Source: an uncultured Porphyromonadaceae bacterium (GTDB lineage Bacteria; Bacteroidota; Bacteroidia; Bacteroidales; Muribaculaceae). Taken from it: a stretch of DNA of 64,000 nt. Made by a program: the position numbers and the translations under genes. The stretch lies in the NCBI GenBank assembly GCA_902495245.1, contig CABUWI010000005.1, positions 1 through 64,000 of the forward strand. Reading direction: 5' to 3'. Below the pieces are notes generated by a model. It ran no database searches, was not told the DNA's origin, and saw nothing but the letters and a program-made list of their open reading frames with translations. The stretch's first letter is position 1; each line of letters opens with the position of its first letter. This document shows positions 1 through 8,737 of this stretch, one piece after another.

Positions 1-450
1 GAACCATCGCTTTTTGACTGAGGGGGCTTATAAAATGAAAAAGAAGTCTCGAACACTGTAAAATCAGCGTTCGAGCCATGCGTTATTGCCCTATCTGAGT
101 TTTATCGGACAGCAATAAAATTTTATAAATACGGAGTTGCTGTTAGGCGTTTTATCGGTAAAGATGACGACATACCTTTCTATAATTCGGATCCGGTTGT
201 AGATTAAGAATCTGATTGTAATGTCGCCCTTATGAGGGCGCAAAGTTGCAATCGCCTTAAAGTTTCGGCAAGGGCTTTTGTGGCGCTGTGTTTTATTGTG
301 AGTGCAAAACATTACATGAACGAGATACTGTTGATGTATGCCGACAGAGTGCACCTCACTAACTGCAATCGTCCCTTGGCTCGCGAAAGCAGTCGGTTTG
401 AGCAGTTTTTATATCGAACTCATGGTAATGTAGGGAATAAAGGAAAAAGA
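1..450. other. AT-rich non-coding stretch, no gene recognised
   Basis: No convincing gene is seen. Short open frames on both strands look like no known family. The motif TTTTATCGG occurs twice (100-108 and 150-158) around a small inverted repeat (CAGCAA at 110-115, TTGCTG at 137-142), which could be the edge of a mobile element or regulatory DNA for something left of the window. A minus-strand box resembling AACTTTGC lies near 240-250, but nothing recognisable follows it. Confidence 0.4.
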
Positions 451-2016
451 TTATTCGTATAAATCTTGCATATGAACCTCAACATTACAAAAAATAGTTG
501 GCAAATGATTTATATATATGGCAATTTTGTTGTGTGCAGTAGTATCAACCAATATATCTGATTTTAACGAAAAATCAACTTGCTGCGTGCTTGTACATTT
601 CTCAGTTATTGAGGGTAAGAAGGTTTTTTTGATATTAAAATTTGCAGGTTTCTTTCGTGACTGTATCATAATCCAACCTTGTTTCATAAATGGGATACAT
701 AGATTGGTGTCAGATTGAAAGTCAATTTTTGATAGAGAAACTGGATATATTTTTATCCATTGCTTAGATGGATTCTTGCTACGTTCAATCAATGTCCAGT
801 TTGAGGTGTACATGAGTTTGCCTCCAATATCATCAATTGCATATATGTCATCTGGAATAACTACTATCCCGGAATCTGAATTATGATATAACTCTCGTAT
901 CAAATCGTATTTCATTGATTGACGATGAATTTTAATATACGTTGCTGTAGCCGTTACAGGTACACATAATACTATGATGGCAGCTATGACTATTGTTAAA
1001 CCTTTTACTTGCAGCTCTTTAATATTTCGTAACAAAATCACTATAAATGCGATGACATCAATATAAAGCATTCTTTCACCGCCTCGAAAACGTAAAATTA
1101 CACATAAAATTAACGAGGTAATTATTGTAAAAAGTAGAAACTTGCATAGTTTATCCAGCTTAAAGATATTTTCACGGAACAATCGGTTGAAAATAAACAA
1201 CGTCAGGACAATACAAGGAATAAATAGTGATAAAGACAATGATTTAATCATGAAGCTCAGGAAGCTCATTCTGTTAGAGAAAATTAAATCAGGGTTTTCC
1301 AATCGTACGAAATTGCCTGGTGCAAGACATAGTACTAAGCTTCCGGCCCCGAAAGCTATAGCTCCAATCCATTGCCATTTTGTAAATTGTCCACGACAAA
1401 TAATGAACCAAATTATTATAGCGCCGCCTATTGGTATAGAAAAACTTTCATTTCCTTCTCCGGCTAGGAAACTGAATATAGCCCATAACGGAATTTGCCA
1501 CCAATTACTCTTATTCTTCTCAATGAATAGGTATATCCAGATAAATGTTATGGCTCCCATCCATATATAATTAATCTGAATTGGAGGATCGAACTTAAGA
1601 TGCCACCCGGCTAACCAAAACAACACAGCTGTCGATGTCTGTATGGCGTAACGATTTGTTATAGATAGGCCTGCCATGCGTGCTATTATAAACATAAATA
1701 ATAACCACACTAAGCTATTTGCTATAGCAAACCAGAACTTGGGTAATAGCCCTAAAAATACCTGAACTAAATAATGACAGAAAAAACGCCCATTCGTTGT
1801 ACGATAATTATTGACTTGAGATTGCCATATCTGGTTTATTGATTCAATTCGGTCATAGGATATGTCGTGAGAGTCAGGAGAAGGGGCAAAAAATTGATAT
1901 GCTATGGCGTCTCCAGTCCAAGCTGTTTTGAAACTGAGCCAGAAACATAAAAGAGATACAGCGAGCATTGGGATTATAGCATAAAGTCTGTATCGAATCG
2001 AATCTGTTTTATTCAT
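451..2016 (-). CDS. Polytopic membrane protein, DUF6056-like
   Basis: About 521 residues with roughly ten hydrophobic segments spread over residues 10-390, then a soluble C-terminal part of about 130 residues. The layout (early segment, a WTGDAIAY stretch shortly after it, many helices, extracytoplasmic tail) resembles the DUF6056 / glucosyltransferase-like membrane proteins that go with surface polysaccharide or lipid-linked sugar transfer; no catalytic motif can be assigned. The ATG at 2016 is preferred over an upstream TTG at 2070. The gene is visibly more AT-rich than the genes to its right, suggesting acquisition from another source. It has no close operon partner in the window. The family call rests on overall pattern only. 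Confidence 0.55.
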   Translation of the reverse strand: MNKTDSIRYRLYAIIPMLAVSLLCFWLSFKTAWTGDAIAYQFFAPSPDSHDISYDRIESINQIWQSQVNNYRTTNGRFFCHYLVQVFLGLLPKFWFAIANSLVWLLFMFIIARMAGLSITNRYAIQTSTAVLFWLAGWHLKFDPPIQINYIWMGAITFIWIYLFIEKNKSNWWQIPLWAIFSFLAGEGNESFSIPIGGAIIIWFIICRGQFTKWQWIGAIAFGAGSLVLCLAPGNFVRLENPDLIFSNRMSFLSFMIKSLSLSLFIPCIVLTLFIFNRLFRENIFKLDKLCKFLLFTIITSLILCVILRFRGGERMLYIDVIAFIVILLRNIKELQVKGLTIVIAAIIVLCVPVTATATYIKIHRQSMKYDLIRELYHNSDSGIVVIPDDIYAIDDIGGKLMYTSNWTLIERSKNPSKQWIKIYPVSLSKIDFQSDTNLCIPFMKQGWIMIQSRKKPANFNIKKTFLPSITEKCTSTQQVDFSLKSDILVDTTAHNKIAIYINHLPTIFCNVEVHMQDLYE

Positions 2017-2226
2017 AGCATAAAATAAATATATCAGAAAGAATGTATGGCTTTCATATATATGACGCAAACTATATGAAATTTACTATATGTTCAAATT
2101 CAAGTTCTTGAAATATGCCCATAATTTTGTGAAACAACAATTAAACAGCTTTGTTGTATGCAGTTATATGTATATGTTGAAATGAGAGGACATTGCTTTA
2201 CGGTGCATTATATATAAATCGTGATA

Positions 2227-2766
2227 CTATATGCCGTTTAGTGGAGCGAGAATGTGGAAAATCTCGTCTGCATACAGTTCCCGCTTTTCGCGTAATTCGC
2301 CGGCAAGTGAAGATACCAGATTTTTTACCCCGGGGTGAGAAAAAAGCCTTATGCAGTAAGACAGCGCTTTGCCGTATATCCGGCTGACTTCATCGTCATC
2401 TAATGAACAGAGTTCGCGGCCTTCATCGCTGAGTAGTCTGCGTAAGGAAGAATCGGCAGTTTCCGGTATGGACGCATGGTTTAGATGCGACATATGGCGG
2501 CAGGCAACGTTGGCCACGGTCATGGCCGCTGTCAGCCGGAAGCGGGTGAGTGCCTGTTCCCAGACAGCCTTTGCGCCGACGCGTGGAGCTGTGGTGAAAT
2601 AGAAATCTGCCGACATGCGCATGGCTTCGTCGGGGGCGGCATCGATGTCAATTGCCTCGAGCCATTCTCGCGCGTCCCAGGCTATGAGGCTTATAGCCAT
2701 GCCGGCGAGACCGAACGATTTGTCGATCTCGTCGACATATTTTAGCGAATCTATTGTTGAATCCAT
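2227..2766 (-). CDS. Conserved hypothetical protein, 179 aa
   Basis: I do not recognise this family. The protein is soluble-looking and probably all helical, with no signal peptide or membrane segment, and has a moderately acidic C-terminal half. Its ATG lies only 5 bp after the porZ stop codon on the same strand, so it is probably the last gene of the leuS-rdgB-porZ transcript. It could be a cytoplasmic accessory protein, but nothing in its sequence names a role. Confidence 0.6.
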   Translation of the reverse strand: MDSTIDSLKYVDEIDKSFGLAGMAISLIAWDAREWLEAIDIDAAPDEAMRMSADFYFTTAPRVGAKAVWEQALTRFRLTAAMTVANVACRHMSHLNHASIPETADSSLRRLLSDEGRELCSLDDDEVSRIYGKALSYCIRLFSHPGVKNLVSSLAGELREKRELYADEIFHILAPLNGI

Positions 2767-2771
2767 CTTGA

Positions 2772-5144
2772 TCAGTTAACGACAACTATCTTTGTAACGG
2801 CGCCTGAAGAACTGATGTTTTCGCCGCTTTGAGAGGCGAAGACAAAGTAAACTCCGCTCTTTACGCGTCGGCCTGAGGCGTCGCAGCCGTTCCAGGTGGC
2901 AAGTCCGCCGTCGCTCTTGGTTTCGTAAAAGACGTTGCCGGCGGCATCGGCTATTTTAACCAGAGAATTGGCCTTGAGGCCGGTGATGGTAATGTAGCCG
3001 GTATAGTCGGGCGTAACGGGGTTGGGATATGCGTAGACTTCGTCGTAGTCTTTGGCTGCGGGTGCGGTGGTTGAGTGGTAAATCGCCAGACCTTTATCCG
3101 TGCCGACAAACACTTTGTTGGAGTTTTTGTCGGCTAATGCGCAGTAGACGTTATCGCTTGGGATATCGGAATTGCCTAAATGATATCGTTCAATGATTTG
3201 CGTGCCGTCAGCGTTTACGCGATAAAGTCCGGAGCCAATTGTCGAAATCCACTTTTCGTTGTTTTCGTCGACATATATATTGGCAACCTCTACGTTGTCG
3301 AGAAGAAAATCTGCCAGATTTGTTCCATCATTACGGGCAACTTTGGGCCGTGTAATGTGAAAAGAGGACTGGAGTAATTGTTTTGTGTCAGGAATTACAA
3401 AGACACCTGTACTACATCCTCCCCAGACAGCTCCTTTTTTGTCAATCCAAATAGAGTTCACGACTCCAAATGAAGTAGATAGTTCGTCAGCATCTATAGA
3501 TAAAGAATGAATAAAACTAGGTGTAGACTGGTTTAGCGGACTAGTATTATCTGGCATTTCTATTGCTGCAATACACCCGTTTCCGCTAACAATAATAAGA
3601 CGATTATTCTCATCTATGACAAAGCGGGGAGAATGGCTACCAACAGACAATCCTGATATGTCATATCGGCTCCAATATTCAGGTTTGATTTCTGTTTCCC
3701 ATGAACCTGCTAATGCTTTATATATCTTAGGTTCTGTTATGTTGATATGAAGTATCCACAAATTTCCTTCTTGATCAACTTTAACGTCATTAAATAACGC
3801 GCCAGATACAAACGGTGTGTTAGATGTATTATAGATATATTCAGAAGATGGTTCTTTATCTGTTCCGATTTTGAATTTTCTAACCGAAGAACGGAACGAG
3901 GCGATAATCTCTTTGTCGTTGTTTGGGTTTATGGTCATCGAATATAGATTGGTGGGGGAAGCCCACTTTAAAGGGCTAATACCTTGTTTTTCTGACCAAA
4001 TATCGAAATGTGATGCCTGACCGTCAGAAGAACCGGCAATCATCATGCGCGGCAGGGTCGAGATGTAGATGTCGCCGTTGGAGGCCTGGCGGAGCATGCC
4101 GACGTTGGTGCCCGAGGTGCCGGAGGGGCGCACGGGGGCGATGGCGTAGGTGCCTGCGGCGACGTCATATTGGCCGTAGCCGTTGGCGTCGGCAAGCCAT
4201 ACTTTCTCGCCTGTCGCATTGCGGTCGGTGGCGAGTCTGCCGTCGGCTTCGGCCATGGTAACGGTCTTTTTGAGCGTGCCGTCGGCTCCGATGTAGTAGA
4301 GCTTGTCATCTTTTTTCAGCAGGGCGCCGTCTTTCGTGGGAATGTCTATTGCCGTGTTGTCGAGCGTAACGTTTGCTATGGACGCAGCGGTGCAGACTTT
4401 GCTATTGTCGGTCGCGTCGTTGTTGACGTTGATGATGTAGGGCGTGGCGCCATTGACGGTCAGCAGTTTGTTGTCGCTGATGCGCAGGTAGAAGGGTTGC
4501 TTGGTGTTGGAATACACTCCTCCTACGGCAGTTTTGGTGAAGCTCTGGTCGAAGTTGTGGTGCGAGCCGGCGCGGTCGGCAACATACATGCCGCCGTCGG
4601 CCCAGCCGATCCACATGATGATTTTCTTCTCCGTGGCGGCGATGGCAATGACGTTCTTGCCCCACAGCGTGCTTTCCGTAACGGCGCCATGCTCGGCGTC
4701 GATGACAAGCATGCCCGAACGGGTGGCCACATAGGCCTTGCCGCCGGCAAAGCCTACGTCGTTCACTGTCTTGTCCACTGTGATGGTCGCGTCGCGCAGG
4801 TCGGGCACGTTGATGGTGCGCCCGTCGTCATAGACCAGGTCGATGTTCTCGTCCGTGTGCAGCACGAACATATAGCCTTCTTCCGGGTTATACCAGAAGT
4901 TCTTCACGTTGTTGCCGTTCAGCCGGTTCGTGGCGTTCAGCGCCAGAACCTCGCCCGTGGTCTTGTCGTAGCCGCAGAGGCTGGAGGCCGATTGCACGTA
5001 GACATATTCCGGCGTCTCGACTATCTTGCTCGGCGTGGAATAGCCCGGAAGCATTTCCCACGTGCCGGTAACGGTCTGTGCCGCTGCCGTCTGAGAGATG
5101 ATGGCGGCAGCGGCGGTGAGGAGTGATATGATTGTCTTTTTCAT
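2772..5144 (-). CDS. porZ: T9SS protein PorZ (beta-propeller, surface-side component)
   Basis: The 790-residue protein has a signal peptide (residues 1-22), an N-terminal seven-bladed-propeller type region opening with a GTWEMLPGY motif and the YDDGRTINVPDL stretch typical of PorZ, a second propeller of the two-component-regulator type, and a C-terminal FlgD-like Ig domain (YPNPVTP ... GVYFVF). Length matches the family (about 775-800). PorZ works with the PorU sortase at the cell surface in type IX secretion, delivering anionic LPS for cargo attachment (family knowledge). The gene follows rdgB by 16 bp. Base composition drops between about 3180 and 3960 compared with both flanks, which suggests the second propeller was exchanged by recombination. 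A simpler propeller protein is the alternative call. Confidence 0.8.
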   Translation of the reverse strand: MKKTIISLLTAAAAIISQTAAAQTVTGTWEMLPGYSTPSKIVETPEYVYVQSASSLCGYDKTTGEVLALNATNRLNGNNVKNFWYNPEEGYMFVLHTDENIDLVYDDGRTINVPDLRDATITVDKTVNDVGFAGGKAYVATRSGMLVIDAEHGAVTESTLWGKNVIAIAATEKKIIMWIGWADGGMYVADRAGSHHNFDQSFTKTAVGGVYSNTKQPFYLRISDNKLLTVNGATPYIINVNNDATDNSKVCTAASIANVTLDNTAIDIPTKDGALLKKDDKLYYIGADGTLKKTVTMAEADGRLATDRNATGEKVWLADANGYGQYDVAAGTYAIAPVRPSGTSGTNVGMLRQASNGDIYISTLPRMMIAGSSDGQASHFDIWSEKQGISPLKWASPTNLYSMTINPNNDKEIIASFRSSVRKFKIGTDKEPSSEYIYNTSNTPFVSGALFNDVKVDQEGNLWILHINITEPKIYKALAGSWETEIKPEYWSRYDISGLSVGSHSPRFVIDENNRLIIVSGNGCIAAIEMPDNTSPLNQSTPSFIHSLSIDADELSTSFGVVNSIWIDKKGAVWGGCSTGVFVIPDTKQLLQSSFHITRPKVARNDGTNLADFLLDNVEVANIYVDENNEKWISTIGSGLYRVNADGTQIIERYHLGNSDIPSDNVYCALADKNSNKVFVGTDKGLAIYHSTTAPAAKDYDEVYAYPNPVTPDYTGYITITGLKANSLVKIADAAGNVFYETKSDGGLATWNGCDASGRRVKSGVYFVFASQSGENISSSGAVTKIVVVN

Positions 5145-5160
5145 TATTTGAGATTTAAGT

Positions 5161-5727
5161 TCAAAGAATTTCCATGAGTCGGGCCATCGCGCGTCCGCGA
5201 TGGCTGATAGCGTTCTTTGCCTCGGGTGTCATCTGGGCGAATGTCAGGCCGCCTCCCTCGTCGGGAATGAACACGGGGTCGTAGCCGAATCCGTCCTCTC
5301 CGGCCGGCCTGTCGGCGATGCGGCCTTCGACAATGCCTTCCACCTTTTCCGTCCGGCCGTTGCGCCTCAGGGCTATCACCGTCCTGAACCGTGCGCGACG
5401 GTTTTCCTTCCCGTCCAGCTCGCGCAACAGTTTGGCCACGTTGGCCGCCGAGTCATGACCCGGCCCGGCATAGCGCGCCGAAAAGACTCCCGGCGCCCCG
5501 CCGAGGGCCTCGACCTCCAGCCCCGTGTCGTCGGCAAAGCAGTCTGTGCCGAAGCGCTCGCTGACGTATAGTGCTTTCAGTTCGGCATTGCCTTCGAGCG
5601 TGTCGGCCGTCTCGGCGATGTCGTCGGTACAGCCGATTTCGGCCATCGATTTGATTTCGATGCGGTCGCCGGCCATGCGGCGCACTTCTTCCAGCTTGTG
5701 GGCGTTGTTCGTGGCAAAGACTATCAT
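5161..5727 (-). CDS. rdgB: XTP/dITP diphosphatase (RdgB/HAM1 family)
   Basis: This enzyme hydrolyses non-canonical purine nucleotides (XTP, dITP, ITP) to monophosphates and pyrophosphate, keeping them out of DNA and RNA. The 188-residue protein has the family N-terminus (TNNAHKLEEV, residues 6-15), the FADDTGLEVEALGG motif near residues 64-77 with the metal-binding acidic residues, the SARYAG motif, and the DGFGYDPVF motif in the C-terminal half. It lies 36 bp after leuS and 16 bp before porZ on the same strand, so it is co-transcribed with them. Confidence 0.95.
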   Translation of the reverse strand: MIVFATNNAHKLEEVRRMAGDRIEIKSMAEIGCTDDIAETADTLEGNAELKALYVSERFGTDCFADDTGLEVEALGGAPGVFSARYAGPGHDSAANVAKLLRELDGKENRRARFRTVIALRRNGRTEKVEGIVEGRIADRPAGEDGFGYDPVFIPDEGGGLTFAQMTPEAKNAISHRGRAMARLMEIL

Positions 5728-5763
5728 ATGTTCTTCTAACGCGACTCTATGGCGCTTTATTGC

Positions 5764-8526
5764 TTATTTCACAACGATATTCACAATCTTTCCGGGTACG
5801 AAAACCGTCTTGATCACTTCCTTGCCGTCAAGCCACTTGGCGGCGCTTTCATGGGCCAGGGCGGCAGCAATGACGTCGTCTTTCCCCATCGAGGCGGCAA
5901 CGGTCAGGTTGAAGCGCATCTTGCCGTTGAAGCTGACCGGATAGGTCGTCTCCGTCTCAACCAGGTGCGTCTCGTCAAATGCAGGCCACTGTGCGTCGCA
6001 AACGGTCGTCGCGTGGCCCAGCGCCGTGTGCCAGAGCTCTTCGGCAATATGCGGTGCAAACGGCGCGAGCACGATGACCAGCGGCTCGAGCACCTCGCGC
6101 GAGTTGCACTTCTGGGCCGTCAGCTCGTTGACGCAGATCATGAATGCCGCAACCGACGTGTTATAGCTGAAGTGCTCGATGTCTGACGTTACTTTCTTTA
6201 TCAGCGTGTGAATCGTCTTGAGCGATGCCGCCTGAGCCGGTTCGTCGCTCACGACGCCTTCATAGAGCTTCCACAGTTTCTTCAGGAAGCGGTTCACGCC
6301 GTCAATGCCGTTCGTGTCCCACGGTTTGCTCTGTTCCAGCGGGCCGAGGAACATCTCGTAGAGCCTCAGCGTGTCGGCGCCATAGCGCTCGACGATGTCG
6401 TCGGGGTTCACCACGTTGAACATCGACTTCGACATCTTCTCCACGGCCCAGCCGCACACGTATTTCCCGTCTTCCAGAACGAACTCCGCCGTCCGATATT
6501 CCGGCCTCCACGCCTTGAAGGCTTCCGTGTCAAGAATGTCGTTGCTCACGATGTTCACGTCAACGTGAATCGGCGTAACGTCATACTGCTCTTTCAGGCC
6601 GGCCGAGACAAACGTGTTCGTGTCCTTGATGCGGTAAACGAAGTTGCTGCGTCCCTGAATCATGCCCTGGTTGATGAGCTTGCGGAAGGGCTCGTCGCTC
6701 ACCACCTTGCCCAGATCATAGAGGAACTTGTTCCAGAATCGCGAATAAATCAGGTGGCCCGTGGCGTGTTCCGTGCCGCCGATGTAGAGGTCGACGTCGC
6801 GCCAGTAGGCATTGGCCTCCGTGCCCACCAGTGCCTCGCCGTTGTGCGGGTCCATGTAGCGCAGATAGTAGGCGCTCGAGCCCGCGAAGCCCGGCATGGT
6901 GTTCAGCTCCAGCGGCCAGCCCTCGGCCGTCTGCCAGTTCTTGGCGCGGCCCAGCGGCGGCTCGCCCTTTTCCGTGGGCAGATACTGGTCGATTTCCGGC
7001 AGCAGCAGCGGCAGGCGGTCGGCCGGCAGCATGTGCGGAATTCCGTCTTTGTAATACACCGGGAACGGCTCGCCCCAGTAGCGCTGACGGCTGAAGATGG
7101 CGTCGCGCAGGCGGTAGTTCACCTTCACCTTGCCGATGCCCTTCTCGGCGATATATTTCTTCGTGGCTGCTATGGCCTCTTTCACTTCCATGCCGTTGAG
7201 GTTCAGCTCGGGGCCGGCCGAGTTTATCATCTTGCCGCTCTTGGCGTCGAAGCTCTGTTCGCTCACGTCGGCGCCCTCGATCAGCGGCACTATCGGCAGG
7301 TCGAACTTGCGTGCGAACGCATAGTCGCGGCTGTCGTGCGCCGGCACGGCCATGATGGCGCCCGTGCCGTAGCCCGCGAGTACATAGTCGCTCACCCAGA
7401 TGGGTATATTCTTGCCCGTCAGCGGGTTCACGGCATACGAACCCGTAAACACGCCCGTAACCTTCTTGTCAATCATGCGCTCGCGCTCCGTCTTGTGCTT
7501 CACCTCGTTGAGATAGGCTTCGACGGCCGCTTTCTGCTCGGGGCGCGTAACCTGTGCCACGTAGGCGCTCTCGGGCGCCAGCACCATGAACGTTACGCCG
7601 AAAATAGTGTCGGCGCGCGTCGTGAAGATTTCCAGCTCCACATCGCTGTCGGCCACCGCGAAGCGCATCTCCGCGCCCTCGCTGCGCCCGATCCAGTTGC
7701 GCTGCGTCTCCTTCAGGCTGTCGGTCCAGTCAATGCGCTCCAGGCCGTCGAGCAGGCGCTGGGCGTAGGCGCTCACGCGCAGACACCACTGATACATCAG
7801 CTTCTGCTCCACCGGATAGCCGCCGCGAAGGCTAACGCCCTCGCTCACCTCGTCGTTGGCCAGCACCGTGCCCAGTTTCGGACACCAGTTCACCATCGTG
7901 TGCCCCAGATAGGCTATGCGCCAGTTCATCAGCGTGTCGCTCTTCTGCTTCTCGTCCATGGCGCGCCACTTGTCGGCCGTCAGCGTCAGCTCCTTGCTCC
8001 CGGCGGCGTGCAGGCCCTCGGTGCCGTGAGCCTCGAGGTGTGCCTCGAGCTTCGCAATCGGCTGCGCCTTGTCGGCCTCAGTGTCATAGTAGCTGTCAAA
8101 CATCTGCTGGAAGGCCCACTGCGTCCATTTGTAAAATTCCGGGTCGCAGGTCCTCACCTCTCGGCTCCAGTCATAGCAGAAGCCTATCTTGTCCAGCTGG
8201 CTGCGATAGCGGGCAATGTTCTCCGTGGTGGTCTTCTCGGGGTGCTGGCCCGTCTGGATTGCATATTGCTCGGCGGGCAGGCCGTAGGCGTCATAGCCCA
8301 TCGGGTGCAGCACGTTGAATCCTTGCAGGCGTTTGTAGCGCGCGTAGATGTCCGACGCTATGTAGCCCAGCGGGTGGCCCACATGCAGTCCCGCACCCGA
8401 GGGGTAGGGGAACATGTCGAGCACGTAGAATTTCGGACGCGACGAATCGACGTCCACTTTATATATCTCGCGTTCTTTCCAATACTGTTGCCAACGCGAT
8501 TCGATTTCTCTGTGATTATACTCCAT
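5764..8526 (-). CDS. leuS: Leucine--tRNA ligase
   Basis: A class I aminoacyl-tRNA synthetase of 920 residues. The HIGH signature appears as HVGH at residues 48-51 after FPYPSGAGL, the editing (CP1) domain occupies the middle, and the KMSKS signature is intact near residue 697, followed by the anticodon-binding domain. The ATG at 8526 (MEYNHREIE) is the correct start: the frame stays open upstream to 8673, but only by reading through the palindromic repeat at 8621-8714. A -7 box (TAAATTTG on the minus strand, 8566-8573) sits about 40 bp before the ATG. It heads the leuS-rdgB-porZ-unknown run. Confidence 0.97.
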   Translation of the reverse strand: MEYNHREIESRWQQYWKEREIYKVDVDSSRPKFYVLDMFPYPSGAGLHVGHPLGYIASDIYARYKRLQGFNVLHPMGYDAYGLPAEQYAIQTGQHPEKTTTENIARYRSQLDKIGFCYDWSREVRTCDPEFYKWTQWAFQQMFDSYYDTEADKAQPIAKLEAHLEAHGTEGLHAAGSKELTLTADKWRAMDEKQKSDTLMNWRIAYLGHTMVNWCPKLGTVLANDEVSEGVSLRGGYPVEQKLMYQWCLRVSAYAQRLLDGLERIDWTDSLKETQRNWIGRSEGAEMRFAVADSDVELEIFTTRADTIFGVTFMVLAPESAYVAQVTRPEQKAAVEAYLNEVKHKTERERMIDKKVTGVFTGSYAVNPLTGKNIPIWVSDYVLAGYGTGAIMAVPAHDSRDYAFARKFDLPIVPLIEGADVSEQSFDAKSGKMINSAGPELNLNGMEVKEAIAATKKYIAEKGIGKVKVNYRLRDAIFSRQRYWGEPFPVYYKDGIPHMLPADRLPLLLPEIDQYLPTEKGEPPLGRAKNWQTAEGWPLELNTMPGFAGSSAYYLRYMDPHNGEALVGTEANAYWRDVDLYIGGTEHATGHLIYSRFWNKFLYDLGKVVSDEPFRKLINQGMIQGRSNFVYRIKDTNTFVSAGLKEQYDVTPIHVDVNIVSNDILDTEAFKAWRPEYRTAEFVLEDGKYVCGWAVEKMSKSMFNVVNPDDIVERYGADTLRLYEMFLGPLEQSKPWDTNGIDGVNRFLKKLWKLYEGVVSDEPAQAASLKTIHTLIKKVTSDIEHFSYNTSVAAFMICVNELTAQKCNSREVLEPLVIVLAPFAPHIAEELWHTALGHATTVCDAQWPAFDETHLVETETTYPVSFNGKMRFNLTVAASMGKDDVIAAALAHESAAKWLDGKEVIKTVFVPGKIVNIVVK

Positions 8527-8565
8527 AGCGGCGGGTGATAATTGGTTAGTTGTCAATTCAGAGTG

Positions 8566-8573
8566 CAAATTTA
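8566..8573 (-). promoter_or_regulatory. -7 box of leuS promoter
   Basis: TAAATTTG on the minus strand matches the Bacteroidota -7 consensus TAnnTTTG; it implies a leader of about 35 nt and excludes the longer leuS reading frame. The -33 TTTG is not clear. Confidence 0.6.
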
Positions 8574-8620
8574 CAAAAAATCCCGCACATAAAAAAAGGC
8601 CGGTTTTTTCTGTCGCCTTT

Positions 8621-8714
8621 GTAGGGACGCACGGTTCGTGCGTCCGCCTCGCCGAATATGCAACTCGCTGCAATGTCGGTCGTTACGGCGGACGCACGGG
8701 CCGTGCGTCCCTAC
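8621..8714. repeat. Double-hairpin palindromic element, type 1, copy A
   Basis: 94 bp that start GTAGGGACGCACGG and end CCGTGCGTCCCTAC. Each arm is itself a palindrome (GGACGCACGG / CCGTGCGTCC type), so the element folds as two small hairpins or one long one. It lies between the end of the secreted-protein gene at 8738 and the leuS promoter. Three further copies are at 18710, 34317 and 44388. Confidence 0.9.
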
Positions 8715-8737
8715 GGTTTGTTGTCGGATAAATCCGG

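Noticed and set aside
1..120. A possible tRNA near the GTTCGAGCC motif
   Set aside because: No acceptor stem or anticodon arm can be paired around it.
6208..8538. A 776-residue open frame on the plus strand opposite leuS
   Set aside because: It mirrors the GC-rich leuS gene, is rich in Arg, Ala, His and Val in a way typical of antisense frames, and matches no family.
8527..8673. Longer leuS start reading through the palindrome
   Set aside because: The extra residues are a translation of the type 1 repeat, and the promoter box lies inside them.
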